A DNA stretch of 64,000 nucleotides, taken from assembly GCF_900544955.1 (NCBI RefSeq), contig NZ_UQXD01000004.1, positions 30,423 to 94,422 of the forward strand, given 5' to 3'. The notes under the pieces are model-generated. The model saw only the letters and a program-made list of their open reading frames with translations, made no database searches and was not told the origin of the DNA. The translations under genes were made by a program, and so were the position numbers. Within the stretch, counting starts at the first letter, position 1. The number at the start of each line of letters is the position of its first letter. Of the stretch, positions 41,864 to 51,464 are shown in pieces. This stretch comes from an uncultured Oscillibacter sp. (GTDB lineage Bacteria > Bacillota > Clostridia > Oscillospirales > Oscillospiraceae).

Positions 41864-42433
41864 TTACTCCTTGCAGCGGCCCAGGTACTCGCCGGTGCGG
41901 GTGTCCACGGTGATCTTCTCGCCCTCGCTGATGAACAGGGGCACCTTGATCTGGGCGCCGGTCTCCACGGTGGCGGGCTTGGTGACGTTGGTGGCGGTGT
42001 CGCCCTTCACGCCGGGCTCGGTCTCCGTCACCACCAGGTCCATGAAGTTGGGGACCTCCACGGCAAAGACGCTGCCCTTGTAGCTGGCCAGCTTGCACAT
42101 GGTGTTCTCCTTGACGAACTTGAAGCTGTCGCCCAGGACGTCCCCGTTCAGGGGGATCATGTCGTAAGTCTCGGGGTCCATGAAGTAGTACAAATCGCCG
42201 TCGTTGTAGCTGTACTCGGCGTCCTTCCGCTCCACAACCGCCTGCTCAAACTTGGCGGTGGGGTTGAAGGACTCCTCGCGGATGGCGCCGGTCATCACAT
42301 TTCTGTACTTGGTGCGCACAAAGGCGGCGCCCTTTCCGGGCTTGACGTGCTGGAACTCCACGACGGTCATCACTTTGCCGTCCATCTCAAAGGTGACGCC
42401 GTTCCGGAACTCGCCGGCAGAAATCGTAGGCAT
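41864..42433 (-). CDS. efp: Translation elongation factor P
   Basis: 189 residues, ATG 42433 behind AGGAGGAAAAC. The three beta-barrel domains of EF-P are visible. The loop that carries the modified residue reads [20 protein letters not shown], with Lys at the tip (PGKG). The C-terminal signature [23 protein letters not shown] is complete. It relieves ribosome stalling at polyproline. Unlike E. coli there is no epmA/epmB nearby; the Lys may be unmodified or modified otherwise. Confidence 0.97.
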   Translation of the reverse strand: MPTISAGEFRNGVTFEMDGKVMTVVEFQHVKPGKGAAFVRTKYRNVMTGAIREESFNPTAKFEQAVVERKDAEYSYNDGDLYYFMDPETYDMIPLNGDVLGDSFKFVKENTMCKLASYKGSVFAVEVPNFMDLVVTETEPGVKGDTATNVTKPATVETGAQIKVPLFISEGEKITVDTRTGEYLGRCKE

Positions 42434-42557
42434 AGGTTTTCCTCCTCACAAATCTGACGAGAAAACGACCTGTGGAAGGACATTTTCTCAAACATTCCAT
42501 ATCTTGTTGACAGCCGATGATATTTTACCGTATGTTGCCCGCTATTGCAAGTATTTT

Positions 42558-43091
42558 TCAGCCAGTTCCTGGTTTTTTTCCGCATTCTCCGGCTGTTTTG
42601 CGGCGGCAGGCCGCCTTGGCGGGCGCCTGGAGGGCATGGAGCACTTTCTGCCAGCAGGAGGCGGCGCCGCCCACCGGCTCCACCATCAGCGCCAGAACCC
42701 CGGCCCGGTTGGCCGCCAGCATGTCCGTGAGCAGCTTATCCCCCAGCATGGCGGTCTGCTCCCGGCCCACCCCCGCCCGGGCCATGGCGGCCTCCAGCCC
42801 CCGGGTGGAGGGCTTTCCGGCGCCCCCCTGGTAGGGCACCCCCAGGTCCGCGCAAAACTCCGTCACCCGGCGGCCGGAGCGGTTGTTGGAGACGATCATG
42901 AAGGCGATGCCCGCCTCCGCCAGGGCGGCGATCCAGTCCCGCAGGGGCTGGTCCGGCCAGCGGTCCCGCCGGGCCGCCAGGGTGTAGTCCAGGTCGCTGA
43001 GCAGCAGGGACACCCCCCTCCCTCTCAGATATTCAGGCGTGATATCCGCGTAGCAGTCCACCACGCGGTCCGGGATCAGGGAAAACGGCAT
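42558..43091 (-). CDS. yqeG: YqeG-family HAD phosphatase
   Basis: 177 residues, ATG 43091 behind AAGGAG. HAD subfamily IIIA motifs: LLSDLDYTLA near residue 31 (nucleophile Asp and acid Asp), VSNNRSG (motif II), KPSTRGLE (Lys) and MLGDKLLTDMLAANRAG (motif IV). Matches the YqeG family, usually near aroE or yqeH in Bacilli. Substrate not established; phosphatidylglycerophosphate phosphatase activity is known for related proteins. Confidence 0.9.
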   Translation of the reverse strand: MPFSLIPDRVVDCYADITPEYLRGRGVSLLLSDLDYTLAARRDRWPDQPLRDWIAALAEAGIAFMIVSNNRSGRRVTEFCADLGVPYQGGAGKPSTRGLEAAMARAGVGREQTAMLGDKLLTDMLAANRAGVLALMVEPVGGAASCWQKVLHALQAPAKAACRRKTAGECGKKPGTG

Positions 43092-43267
43092 AAACGGCTC
43101 CTTGTCTGCATAGGCATGGTTTACCCGCGGCAGCGGCGGACGGGATGAATGTTCCGCCGGGCCGCGGCGGGCGTTCCCAAGCCGGACGCCGCCTCAGCCC
43201 CGCACCGTCTGCCGGGGACAACTTCAGTATAGCAGTTTTTGCTGCGTCACACAAGGGGGAGATCATA

Positions 43268-44041
43268 TTGCAGGTCTATCTGGCCGTCACGCCGGGAGAG
43301 GCCCGGGAGGCGTCCGCCTTCAGCCGCACCCTGGCCCACGTGGCCTACCGGGTGGGGCCGGGGTCCGTTTTGCTGCGGCAGAGCCTCCTGCTGCAAACCA
43401 AGGGCGGGCTGCTGTCCCTCAGCGACCGGGAGGCGCCGCTCATCGAGGAGCCGGAGGCCCTGTGCGGCGCGGTGCTGCGGGAGTGCAGCCGGTGGGGGTA
43501 CACCGGCGCGGTGCTGGACTTTGAGGAGCCGCCCCGGCGGGACCGGCTGGCCTTCGCGGAGGCCCTGGGACAGACTCTGGCAGCCAGCCGGCGGGTGCTG
43601 TACCTGCCGGAGCGCTATGCCTCCGCCGCCCGGAGCGCCGTGGTGCTCATCGGCACCGCCGTCTCCGGCGGCAGCTTTTCCCAGCACCTCCAGGAGTGCC
43701 TCACCCAACACAGCGAGCGCCGCCTGGCCCTGGACGTGGAGCGGCTGCGGATGGACTTCCGCCTGCCCGCCCGGTCCGGCCAGGGGGAGCCGCTGACGGC
43801 GGAGGCGCTCCGGCGCCTGATGGAGCAGGAGGCCCCGGCGGTGTTCTTCTCCCAGGACCTGTGCGCCCGGTACTTCACCTACACCCGGGACAAAGAGGCC
43901 CACTTCGTCCTCTTCGACGACGCGGACACCCTGGGCCAGAAGCTGCGGACCGGGGCCGCCCTGGGCTACACCGCCGCCTTTTTCATGTGGCCGGAGGTGC
44001 GGGACATCGCCGGGCAGCTGTTCTCCCGGCGGCAGCCGTAA
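43268..44041 (+). CDS. Unknown protein with GH18-like segment
   Basis: 257 residues from TTG 43268, placed behind AAGGGGGAG; the only in-frame ATG is 41 codons upstream in the yqeG promoter region. Reads MQVYLAVTPGEAREASAF and contains GYTGAVLDFEEPPRRDR. This resembles the D-x-[DE]-x-E segment of GH18-like spore and peptidoglycan hydrolases, but the rest is not convincing. It may be a clostridial sporulation or germination protein. No signal peptide is visible. Ends at a terminator shared with rpsU. Confidence 0.55.
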   Translation: MQVYLAVTPGEAREASAFSRTLAHVAYRVGPGSVLLRQSLLLQTKGGLLSLSDREAPLIEEPEALCGAVLRECSRWGYTGAVLDFEEPPRRDRLAFAEALGQTLAASRRVLYLPERYASAARSAVVLIGTAVSGGSFSQHLQECLTQHSERRLALDVERLRMDFRLPARSGQGEPLTAEALRRLMEQEAPAVFFSQDLCARYFTYTRDKEAHFVLFDDADTLGQKLRTGAALGYTAAFFMWPEVRDIAGQLFSRRQP

Positions 44042-44046
44042 AAAAA

Positions 44047-44076
44047 GAAGCTGTGCCGTTGGCACAGCTTCTTTTT
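44047..44076. terminator. Bidirectional terminator before rpsU end
   Basis: GAAGCTGTGCC/GGCACAGCTTC, 3-base loop, with A and T runs on both sides. Between the unknown gene (plus) and rpsU (minus). Confidence 0.9.
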
Positions 44077-44083
44077 CTGCAAC

Positions 44084-44269
44084 TCAATAGAACCGCTTCT
44101 TGCTGTTCTTGCGAGCGGCCTCAGACTTCTTGCGGCGCTTGACGCTGGGGCTCTCATAATGCTCTCTCTTGCGGACCTCGGCGATGACACCGGCCTTGGC
44201 GCAGCTGCGCTTAAAACGCTTCAGTGCGCTGTCGATGGACTCGCCTTCCTTGACACGGATTTCAGACAT
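44084..44269 (-). CDS. rpsU: 30S ribosomal protein S21
   Basis: 61 residues: [28 protein letters not shown], then a Lys/Arg-rich tail ending SKKRFY. Typical bS21 size and sequence. Binds near the mRNA exit/anti-Shine-Dalgarno region of the 30S subunit. Single gene with its own terminator. A GGAGGGAAATATAG ribosome site precedes the ATG. Confidence 0.97.
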   Translation of the reverse strand: MSEIRVKEGESIDSALKRFKRSCAKAGVIAEVRKREHYESPSVKRRKKSEAARKNSKKRFY

Positions 44270-44384
44270 CTATATTTCCCTCCCTCCGAGGTATCCGGCT
44301 ATCTCCAGGATACTTTAAGGGCCATAAACTATGGCTTTAACATTTGCATTATACAGAATTCCGAAAAAATTGTCAAGGGGTTTT

Positions 44385-44972
44385 TCAAAACTCCGCAGTT
44401 TCCCGCGGTTTACCGGCCTCGGGCGCCCGGCGGCGGTAGAGGATCGGCTCGTCGTAGCCGAAGGTCCGCCTGCCGTTGACTTCCATCGTCTCCTGGACCT
44501 CCAGGACCTCCGGGGAGAATCGCTCGAACAGGGTGAATTTCAGCACCGGGGAAAACATGCTGACGCTTCCCCCCTCCCAGACGCCGTCTCTCAGGCGGTA
44601 CACCGCCGGGGTGAACTTTGCGGACACCCGCAGCGCCGCGAACCCCACCGGCTCGAACGACGCGTAGGTGAGAGGCTCCCCGGCCTTCGCCGGCAGCTCA
44701 TAGGAGTCCAGCCGCACGCCGTCCCCCTCCTCCGTGAAGAGAAACAGGTGGGGCGAGGCGTGGGTCTTTCCCCCCGCGGTGTAGTAGCTCTCCTCCAGCA
44801 CAAACACGCCGGAAAAGCCCTCCGGCAGGCCGCGGATCTTGTCGTTGCAGGGGGTATTGCGGTGCTCCGCAAAGGGGAACGCCGTCTCGCCCTGTTCCTG
44901 CATCCGCCGGTATTGCTCGGCATTGTCAAACTCGCCGCACAGCAGCGCCAGCATCCCGTTCAGCTTCTCCAC
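44385..44972 (-). CDS. Unknown protein downstream of leuS
   Basis: 195 residues starting MEKLNGMLALLCGEFDNAEQYRRMQEQG; 15 bp after the leuS stop, so probably on the leuS transcript and under its T-box. Beta-rich: GVFVLEESYYTAGG, HLFLFTEEGDGVRLDSYELP, SAKFTPAVYRLRDGVWEG. The opening LCGEFDNAEQ recalls the start of CpcT/CpeT-like lipocalin proteins, but the match is too weak to assign. Function unknown. Confidence 0.6.
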   Translation of the reverse strand: MEKLNGMLALLCGEFDNAEQYRRMQEQGETAFPFAEHRNTPCNDKIRGLPEGFSGVFVLEESYYTAGGKTHASPHLFLFTEEGDGVRLDSYELPAKAGEPLTYASFEPVGFAALRVSAKFTPAVYRLRDGVWEGGSVSMFSPVLKFTLFERFSPEVLEVQETMEVNGRRTFGYDEPILYRRRAPEAGKPRETAEF

Positions 44973-44987
44973 AGATGTCCCCCCTCC

Positions 44988-47414
44988 TCACAGGGGCTTG
45001 ACGATCAGGTTTACCAGCCGGTCCTTTACCAAAATGGTCTTGACGATCTGCATGCCCTCCAGGGCCTTGGTCACTTTTTCCACCTGCCGGGCGGCGGCCA
45101 CCACGGCCTCCTCCCCGCTGCCGGAGGGCATGGTGATGGTGCCCCTCAGCTTGCCGTTGACCTGCACGGCCATGTCCACCGTGGCGGCCACGGTCTTGCT
45201 CTCGTCGGCCTGGGGCCACGCCGCCTGGCAGCACATGGTCCCCGTCCGGGCGGCGAAGCCCAGCCGCTCCCACAGCTCCTCGGTGATGTGAGGGGCGAAG
45301 GGGTTCAGCAGCAGCAGCAGATAGCGCAGGTCGCCCCGGGAGCAGCCGTTGGAGGCAAGCTCGTTCACCAGGGTCATCAGGGCGGCGATGGCGGTGTTCA
45401 TCTTCAGGTTGTCGATGTCGTCGGTGACCTTCCGGACGGTCTTGTGGATGGCGGGTTCATTGGCGGCGGTCGCCTCATAGCTCTCCCCGGCGGTCTCCGC
45501 CAGGTTCCACACCCGGTCCAAAAACCGCTTGGAGCCCTTCACCGCCTCGGTGGACCAGATGGCGGCCTTCTCGAAATCGCCCACGAACATGATATACAGC
45601 CGCATGGTGTCCGCGCCGTACTGCTCCACAATGTCGTTGGGGTTCACCACATTGCCCCGGGACTTGGACATCTTCTCGCCGCCCTCGCCCAGGATCATGC
45701 CATGGCTGGTGCGCTTGGCGTAGGGCTCCTTGGTGGGCACCACGCCGATGTCGTAGAGGAACTTGTGCCAGAAGCGGGAGTAGAGCAGGTGGAGCGTGGT
45801 GTGCTCCATGCCGCCGTTGTACCAATCCACGGGGGACCAGTAGTCCAGGGCCTCCTTGCTGGCCAGGGCCTTGTCGTTGTGGGGGTCCATATACCGCAGG
45901 AAGTACCAGCTGGAGCCGGCCCACTGGGGCATGGTGTCCGTCTCCCGCTGGGCGGGGCCGCCGCACCGGGGGCAGGTGGTGTTCACCCAGTCGGTCATCT
46001 TGGCCAGGGGGCTCTCGCCGGTGTCGGTGACCTCGTAGCTCTCCACCTCCGGCAGCAGCAGCGGCAGCTCCGACTCCGGCAGGGGGACCCAGCCGCACTG
46101 GGGGCAGTTCACCAGGGGGATGGGCTCTCCCCAGTACCGCTGGCGGGAGAACACCCAGTCCCGGAGCTTGAAGTTGGTCTTGGGATGGCCCAGGCCGTTG
46201 TCCGTCACCCACTTCTTCATGGCGGGGATGGCCTCCTTCACGGTCATCCCGTTGAGGAAGCCGGAGTTGACCATGATGCCGGTGTCGTCCTTCAGGGTGA
46301 AGGCCTCCTTGGTGATGTCGCCGCCCTTCACCACCTCGACGATGGGCAGGGAGAACTTGGTAGCGAACTCCCAGTCCCGCTGGTCGTGGCCCGGCACGCC
46401 CATGACGGCGCCGGTTCCGTAGCTCATCAGCACGTAGTCGGAGACGAAGATGGGGATCTGCGTCTGGTTGGCGGGGTTCACGGCGTCCACGCCCACAAGG
46501 CGCACGCCGGTCTTCTCCTTGTTCAGCTCGCTGCGCTCAAAGTCGGACTTGCGGGCGGCCTCCTCCCGGTAGGCGGCCACCTCGTTCCAGTTTTGAATCC
46601 GGTCCTTCCACTTGTCCAGGAAGGGGTGCTCCGGGGAGAGGACCATATAGGTGACGCCGAAGAGGGTGTCGCACCGGGTGGTGTAGACGGTCATGGTGTC
46701 CCCGGCGGTGGTGGTGAAGTTCACCTCCGTACCCTCGGACCGGCCGATCCAGTTGCGCTGCTGGATTTTCACCCGGTTGATGAAGTCCACGTCCTCCAGG
46801 TCGTCGATGAGGCGGTCGGCGTACTTGGTGATGGCCAGCATCCACTGGCTCTTCTCCTTGCGGATCACCTCGCCGCCGCAGCGCTCGCACACGCCCTCCA
46901 CAACCTCCTCGTTGGCCAGGACGATCTTGCAGCTGGTGCACCAGTTGACGGGCATGGAGGCCTTGTAGGCCAGGCCCTTTTTGAACATCTGGAGGAAAAT
47001 CCACTGGGTCCACTTGTAATACGCCGGATCGGTGGTGTTCACCTCCCGGTCCCAGTCGAAGGAGTAGCCCAGCATCTGAAGCTGCTTGCGGAAATTGGAC
47101 ACGTTGTCGTGGGTCACCTTGGCCGGATGGATGTGGTTTTTGATGGCGTAGTTCTCCGTGGGCAGACCGAAGGCGTCGTAGCCCATGGGGAAGAGGACGT
47201 TATAGCCCTGCATCCGCTTCTTCCGGCAGATGATGTCCATGGCGGTAAAGGGCCGGGCGTGGCCCACGTGAAGCCCCTGGGCGGAGGGATAGGGGAACTC
47301 GATGAGGCCGTAGAATTTCTCCCGCGTCTTGTCGCCGTTGACGGCGGCGAAGGGCTTCTCCTCCAGCCATTTTTGCTGCCACTTTTTTTCAATGGCGGTA
47401 AAATCGTACTTCAT
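44988..47414 (-). CDS. leuS: Leucyl-tRNA synthetase
   Basis: 808 residues from ATG 47414, which has AAGGAG at 6 bases; an ATG at 47429 overlaps that site. Class I signatures: [17 protein letters not shown] (HIGH) near residue 40 and [10 protein letters not shown] (KMSKS) near 570. The CP1 editing domain is present ([16 protein letters not shown] region [25 protein letters not shown]). A zinc-type CxxC...CERCGG and a later CPQCGW/CPRCGG are present. The C-terminal anticodon domain is complete. Charges tRNA-Leu; controlled by the T-box leader upstream. Confidence 0.98.
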   Translation of the reverse strand: MKYDFTAIEKKWQQKWLEEKPFAAVNGDKTREKFYGLIEFPYPSAQGLHVGHARPFTAMDIICRKKRMQGYNVLFPMGYDAFGLPTENYAIKNHIHPAKVTHDNVSNFRKQLQMLGYSFDWDREVNTTDPAYYKWTQWIFLQMFKKGLAYKASMPVNWCTSCKIVLANEEVVEGVCERCGGEVIRKEKSQWMLAITKYADRLIDDLEDVDFINRVKIQQRNWIGRSEGTEVNFTTTAGDTMTVYTTRCDTLFGVTYMVLSPEHPFLDKWKDRIQNWNEVAAYREEAARKSDFERSELNKEKTGVRLVGVDAVNPANQTQIPIFVSDYVLMSYGTGAVMGVPGHDQRDWEFATKFSLPIVEVVKGGDITKEAFTLKDDTGIMVNSGFLNGMTVKEAIPAMKKWVTDNGLGHPKTNFKLRDWVFSRQRYWGEPIPLVNCPQCGWVPLPESELPLLLPEVESYEVTDTGESPLAKMTDWVNTTCPRCGGPAQRETDTMPQWAGSSWYFLRYMDPHNDKALASKEALDYWSPVDWYNGGMEHTTLHLLYSRFWHKFLYDIGVVPTKEPYAKRTSHGMILGEGGEKMSKSRGNVVNPNDIVEQYGADTMRLYIMFVGDFEKAAIWSTEAVKGSKRFLDRVWNLAETAGESYEATAANEPAIHKTVRKVTDDIDNLKMNTAIAALMTLVNELASNGCSRGDLRYLLLLLNPFAPHITEELWERLGFAARTGTMCCQAAWPQADESKTVAATVDMAVQVNGKLRGTITMPSGSGEEAVVAAARQVEKVTKALEGMQIVKTILVKDRLVNLIVKPL

Positions 47415-47447
47415 ATGCTTCTCCTTCATCTGATGAACGTCGTTTGA

Positions 47448-47705
47448 TGCGGAAAACGCCCCTGACCAAAACGGTCAGGGGCGTGCAAACGCGGTACCAC
47501 CCTGATTCAGCCGGCGGCGGGCCGGCCCTCAGCGATCCAAAACGATCCGGCCGGTAACGGGGCCGCCGTCCCGCCCTACTCCGTGGTTCAGGCGGAAAAC
47601 TCCGGGACCAGTCCGACGAAGCTCCCCCACCGGCTCGCAGCGGCCGCCGGCTCTCTGAAGGCGGGAGGGTTCGTCTCTCTTCCCATCAATGTCTTTAACA
47701 GCCCT
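47448..47705 (-). promoter_or_regulatory. T-box riboswitch leader of leuS
   Basis: The minus strand carries the T-box sequence AGGGTGGTACCGCG (47503-47490) within the antiterminator region, and an AGAGAGCCGG-type stem I motif upstream (about 47660). It is followed by a terminator: CGCCCCTGACC/GGTCAGGGGCG (47457-47483) with a T4 tail. Uncharged tRNA-Leu would stabilise the antiterminator. The specifier codon was not placed with certainty; Leu is inferred from the downstream gene. Confidence 0.92.
47457..47483 (-). terminator. T-box regulated terminator
   Basis: 11-bp stem with AAAAC loop, T4 tail on the minus strand, 43 bp before leuS. Part of the T-box switch. Confidence 0.9.
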
Positions 47706-47770
47706 ATTTTACGGGGACTTTCGCCGTTTGTCAAGGGGAATTCCGGCACCGCATATTTTTTTCCTTTTCC

Positions 47771-47815
47771 TTGCTCTTGCGGACGCTTGGTGGTATAATG
47801 TTTATTGTCTACAAT
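47771..47815 (+). promoter_or_regulatory. gntR promoter with embedded operator
   Basis: -35 TTGCTC at 47771-47776, 17-bp spacer, -10 TATAAT at 47794-47799. The dyad ATTGT-CT-ACAAT at 47804-47815 begins 4 bp past the -10, over the start site, an ideal autorepression position. The same dyad (ATTGT-CA-ACAAT) occurs at 54494-54505 upstream of the catabolic operon. Confidence 0.75.
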
Positions 47816-47865
47816 TTCTCCATGGAATTCCCTTGGAGAGACGGCGGAAAGTGTGAGGATTCAAA

Positions 47866-48504
47866 TTGGACTATAAATTTAAGCGTGAAAATCTCAAATC
47901 CCTGCGGGATGTGGCTTATGAGGCCATCAAGGAGGCCATCCTCAGCAACAACATCAAAGCAGGCGAAAAGCTCACCGAGTCCAGCATCTCCTCTCAGCTG
48001 GGCATCAGCCGGGGCCCCATCCGGGAGGCGCTCCGCCAGCTGGAGCGGGACGGCCTGGTGCAGAGCCAGCCCTACCGGGGCACCGTGGTGGCGGAGTTCA
48101 GCACGGAGGAGGCCGACAAGGTGTATATCCCCATCCGCCAGCTGGTGGAGGAGTACGCCTGCCAGCGGGCTTCAGAGCTGTTCACCGAGGAGGACTACCA
48201 GTTTTTAAACGAGTGCATCTGCAAAATGGACGCCGCCTGCGCCCAGCGGGACCTGGAGGCCGCCTCCCGGGAGGACGCGGCCTTCCACCGCTACATTGTG
48301 GTGCGGTGCACCAGCGGGATGCTGACCTCCATCTGGGACTCTCTCTCCGCCCATTTTTACGGCCGGATTTTCTTTCAGAACCGGCTGAAGGAGGAAAAGC
48401 CGGAGTTCTCCTACATTCCCGAGGAGCACCGGGACATGCTGGCCGCCATCCAGTCCGGCGACCAAGCCGCCATTTCCAACGTCATCAAAATCCATGTGCA
48501 GTGA
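47866..48504 (+). CDS. GntR-family regulator (FadR/FCD subfamily)
   Basis: 212 residues from TTG 47866, behind GTGAGGATTCAAA. N-terminal winged helix: LRDVAYEAIKEAILSN, KLTESSISSQLGISRGPIREAL, LERDGLVQ, YRGTVVAEF. C-terminal FCD all-helical ligand domain with metal-type residues (DAAFHRYIV, EEHRDMLAAI). Convergent with the D-aminoacylase/TRAP/enolase operon. Operators of the same sequence stand at its own promoter and at the operon's far promoter, so it most likely controls that pathway, with a pathway acid as inducer. Confidence 0.92.
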   Translation: MDYKFKRENLKSLRDVAYEAIKEAILSNNIKAGEKLTESSISSQLGISRGPIREALRQLERDGLVQSQPYRGTVVAEFSTEEADKVYIPIRQLVEEYACQRASELFTEEDYQFLNECICKMDAACAQRDLEAASREDAAFHRYIVVRCTSGMLTSIWDSLSAHFYGRIFFQNRLKEEKPEFSYIPEEHRDMLAAIQSGDQAAISNVIKIHVQ

Positions 48505-48515
48505 CCCGGCGTCAA

Positions 48516-48555
48516 CGCCCCTCCGGCCGCTCAAGCGGCCGGAGGGGCGTTTTTT
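48516..48555. terminator. Terminator between gntR and catabolic operon
   Basis: 15-bp perfect stem CGCCCCTCCGGCCGC/GCGGCCGGAGGGGCG with TCAA loop and T6 tail on the plus strand. Confidence 0.92.
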
Positions 48556-50165
48556 CAGGTTCTCAGCAGACTGCGGCCGGGCCGCCGGTGGGTGTGACGC
48601 CCCTGGGCGATCACTGGGACGCCGTTGACCAGCACATAGTCCATCCCCTGGGAGTAAACACAGGGGTTTTCGAAGGTGGAGCGGATGGTCAGATCCTCCA
48701 GCGCAAACACGTTGATGTCGGCGTAACAGCCCTCCTGGAGCAGCCCCCGCTTTTCCAGACGGTAGAAGGAGGCGGGCAGGGACGTGACCTTGCGCACCGC
48801 CGTCTCCAGGGGCATTACCCGCAGATCCCGCACATAGTGGGCGAAGAAGTACATCATCCCCATATAGTGCAGGGGGATGGCCGTCTTTTCCGCCAGGCTG
48901 CCGCCCTCGGTGGTGGTGAAGCCGTCCACCACCATCATGAACATGGGGTCCGTGATGCCGTCGATGACCATCTGCTCCGGGAAGAGGTGGCCCAGCATGA
49001 TACAGCTGGCCATCTGCTCCTCCGCCGCGGCCAGGATGTCGAAGAAGCACTCCCACTCGTCCTTGTGCCACAGCGCCGCGATCTCCGGGAACGTCATGCC
49101 GATGATCTCCGGGAAATTGGGACAGGACTGCATCCGCACCCGGTCCCACTCCCCGCGGGTGATGAAGCGCCAGTAGCGGTCGCAGTCCCCCCGCAGCCGC
49201 TGCCGCTGGGCGGGGTCCTGCAAAATCCGGCAGGTACCCTGCCAGCCCCCCTCCATGGCCCAGGCCGGCAAAATCGCCTGCATCTGGCCAATGCCGAACT
49301 CGATGGGGGTCATGTCGGAGAGAATGTCCAGCCCCGCCGCCCGGGCCTCATGCAGCATCCGGTTGCCCCGCCGCCAGGCATCCTCCGGCGCGCCGGTGTT
49401 CATCCGGATGTTGAAGTGGGACAGCACGCCCCGCACCGGGTGCTCCCGCAGCGTCTCCAGAAACTCCTGGATGGACTCCAGCACCTGAGAATCCCGGTTG
49501 CGGATGTGGCTTGTGTAGATGCCGTCGTACTCCGCCAGCACCCCCACCAGGCGGCTGACCTCCTCCCGGGTGGCCTGCCGGCCCGGCTCAAACTCCAGGC
49601 CGGTGGAAAAGCCCACGCAGCCCGCCTCCAGGGACTGGCGCAGGTACGTCTCCATCTGACGGAACTGCTCCTCCGTGCAGGTGGGGCCGTAGACCCCCGC
49701 CAGGTGCCGCAGGGTGTTGTGGCCCACCAGCCAGGCCATGTTCTCGGAGATGCCCATGTGCTCAATGGCTGCAAAGGCCTCCCGGAAGCCGCCGATGGGC
49801 GGTTTGGCGTCCGCGGAGATCAGCCCCACGGCGATGCGGCTGCGCACCTCTTGGGTGATGGGGGACTCCGACAGGCCGCAGTGGCCCACGATCTCCGTGG
49901 TGACGCCTTGGCGGATGGAGCTCTGGGCCTCCGGATTGGCCCAGATGGTGGAGTCGGAGTGGGAGTGCTCGTCGATGAAGCCGGGCGTCACATACTTCCC
50001 GGCCGCGTCGATGACCAGGTCCGCCTCCACCCCGTCCAGCCGCCCGATGCGGTCAATCCGGTCCCCCACGATGGCCACATCCGCAAAATAGGCCGGGTTT
50101 CCGGTGCCGTCGATGACCCGTCCATGTTTGATGAGAATGTCCGGCCGCTTTTCATATGGTCTCAT
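48555..50165 (-). CDS. N-acyl-D-amino-acid deacylase (D-aminoacylase family)
   Basis: 536 residues; ATG 50165 behind AGGGAGACCACAC. Amidohydrolase superfamily with small beta-sandwich ends: GRVIDGTGNPAYFADVAIVGDRI; metal site PGFIDEHSHSD near residue 62; bridging Cys in EIVGHCGLSE; later HIRNRDSQVL, LGHLFPEQMV and DGFTTTEGG. These match D-aminoacylase/dihydroorotase-like YagA-type enzymes that hydrolyse N-acyl-D-amino acids. Last gene of the operon led by the enolase-superfamily gene; the TRAP transporter between them would import the substrate. Confidence 0.88.
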   Translation of the reverse strand: MRPYEKRPDILIKHGRVIDGTGNPAYFADVAIVGDRIDRIGRLDGVEADLVIDAAGKYVTPGFIDEHSHSDSTIWANPEAQSSIRQGVTTEIVGHCGLSESPITQEVRSRIAVGLISADAKPPIGGFREAFAAIEHMGISENMAWLVGHNTLRHLAGVYGPTCTEEQFRQMETYLRQSLEAGCVGFSTGLEFEPGRQATREEVSRLVGVLAEYDGIYTSHIRNRDSQVLESIQEFLETLREHPVRGVLSHFNIRMNTGAPEDAWRRGNRMLHEARAAGLDILSDMTPIEFGIGQMQAILPAWAMEGGWQGTCRILQDPAQRQRLRGDCDRYWRFITRGEWDRVRMQSCPNFPEIIGMTFPEIAALWHKDEWECFFDILAAAEEQMASCIMLGHLFPEQMVIDGITDPMFMMVVDGFTTTEGGSLAEKTAIPLHYMGMMYFFAHYVRDLRVMPLETAVRKVTSLPASFYRLEKRGLLQEGCYADINVFALEDLTIRSTFENPCVYSQGMDYVLVNGVPVIAQGRHTHRRPGRSLLRT

Positions 50166-50180
50166 GTGTGGTCTCCCTTC

Positions 50181-51464
50181 TTATACCAGGCCCAGCAGCG
50201 ACGGAATCAGCGTGCAGATGCCGGGGAAATAGGTGATGAACAAAATACAGCCCAATTCGATCACGATGAAGGGGATCATGCCCCGCACCACCCGCTCAAT
50301 GGAGATCTTTCCGATGCCCGCGCCCACATACAGGCACACGCCCACCGGCGGCGTCACCACGCCCAGCGTCAGCGTCAGGCAGACGATGATGGCCAGGTGC
50401 AGCGTGCCGATGCCGTACACCTCCCCCATGGAGACCAGGATGGGCGCCAGCAGAATGATGGCCGCGCCGGGGTCCAGGAACATGCCCGCCACCAGCAGGC
50501 AGACCACCACCAGCAGCAAAAACACGTAGGGGCTGGTGGTGATGCCGGTGATGGCCCGCAGCAGCACCTGGGGAACCTGGTTCACCGCCAGAATCCAGGA
50601 CAGGGCCGTGGCCGTGGCCAGCACCAAAAAGCAGCAGGCAATGGTCACGCCCGCATTCACCAAAATCCGGTACAGCTGCCTCCACCCGAAGTCCCGGAAG
50701 AGGAACATGCTGAGCACCAGGGAGTACACGGCGGCGATGTTGCCGGACTCGCTGGCGGTGAAGACGCCGGAGAGCACGCCGCCCACCACAATCAGCGGCA
50801 TGATGAGCACGGGAATGGCGTAGGAGAGGATTTTCAAAAGCTCCTTGAAGGGCGGCATGGGGTCCGTGTTCTTGGGGTAGTTCCGCCGTTTGGAGATGTA
50901 CGCGGTGAAGGCCATCAGCGCAGCGCTGATGAGGATGCCCGGCAGGATGCCCCCCAGGAACAGGGCGCTGACGGAGCCGCCGGTGCACATGGCGTAGATG
51001 ATCATGATGTTGCTGGGCGGGATGATGGGTCCCACCACGGAGGCCGCCACAGGCACCACGGTGGCGAAGTCGTCGTCATAGCCCTCGTCCTTCATGGTGG
51101 GGATGGTCATGGCGCCCACCGCCGCCAGATCCGCCACGGCGGCGCCGGAGATGCCGGCAAAGAAGGTGGAGGCCAGAATGGCCACCAGCGCCGTGGCCCC
51201 TCGGACCCGGCCGATAACCACCCGGCAGAATTCCATCAGCCGGTGGGTGATGCTGCCGGTGCTCATCAGCTCCCCCGCCAGGACGAAGAACACGCCCGCC
51301 AGCAGCGGGAAGGAGTTGATGCCGGTGAAAAAGGTCATGGTCACCGTGGTCTGCGGAATCACCGGGTCCACAAAGGAGGTCACCATGGCGGCGATGCCGA
51401 TGCTGTACGCCACCGGCGTCCCGATGATGAGGAAGAACGCAAATGTCAAAAGACCCAGCGTCAC
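50181..51464 (-). CDS. TRAP transporter large permease (DctM-like)
   Basis: 427 residues from GTG 51464; GTGA overlaps the DctQ stop by four bases. Twelve or so membrane helices, starting MTLGLLTFAFFLIIGTPVAYSIGIA, with family motifs LLAGVFFVLAGELM, VVGPIIPPSNIMIIYA and GVVTPPVGVCLYVGAGI. Uses a Na+ gradient with the DctP binding protein to import an organic acid or amino-acid derivative. Forms the complex with DctQ at 51461-51952. Confidence 0.96.
   Translation of the reverse strand: MTLGLLTFAFFLIIGTPVAYSIGIAAMVTSFVDPVIPQTTVTMTFFTGINSFPLLAGVFFVLAGELMSTGSITHRLMEFCRVVIGRVRGATALVAILASTFFAGISGAAVADLAAVGAMTIPTMKDEGYDDDFATVVPVAASVVGPIIPPSNIMIIYAMCTGGSVSALFLGGILPGILISAALMAFTAYISKRRNYPKNTDPMPPFKELLKILSYAIPVLIMPLIVVGGVLSGVFTASESGNIAAVYSLVLSMFLFRDFGWRQLYRILVNAGVTIACCFLVLATATALSWILAVNQVPQVLLRAITGITTSPYVFLLLVVVCLLVAGMFLDPGAAIILLAPILVSMGEVYGIGTLHLAIIVCLTLTLGVVTPPVGVCLYVGAGIGKISIERVVRGMIPFIVIELGCILFITYFPGICTLIPSLLGLV

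Noticed and set aside
44385..44972. Assignment of the leuS-linked gene to the CpcT/CpeT family
   Set aside because: Only the first ten residues resemble that family; the rest does not support it.
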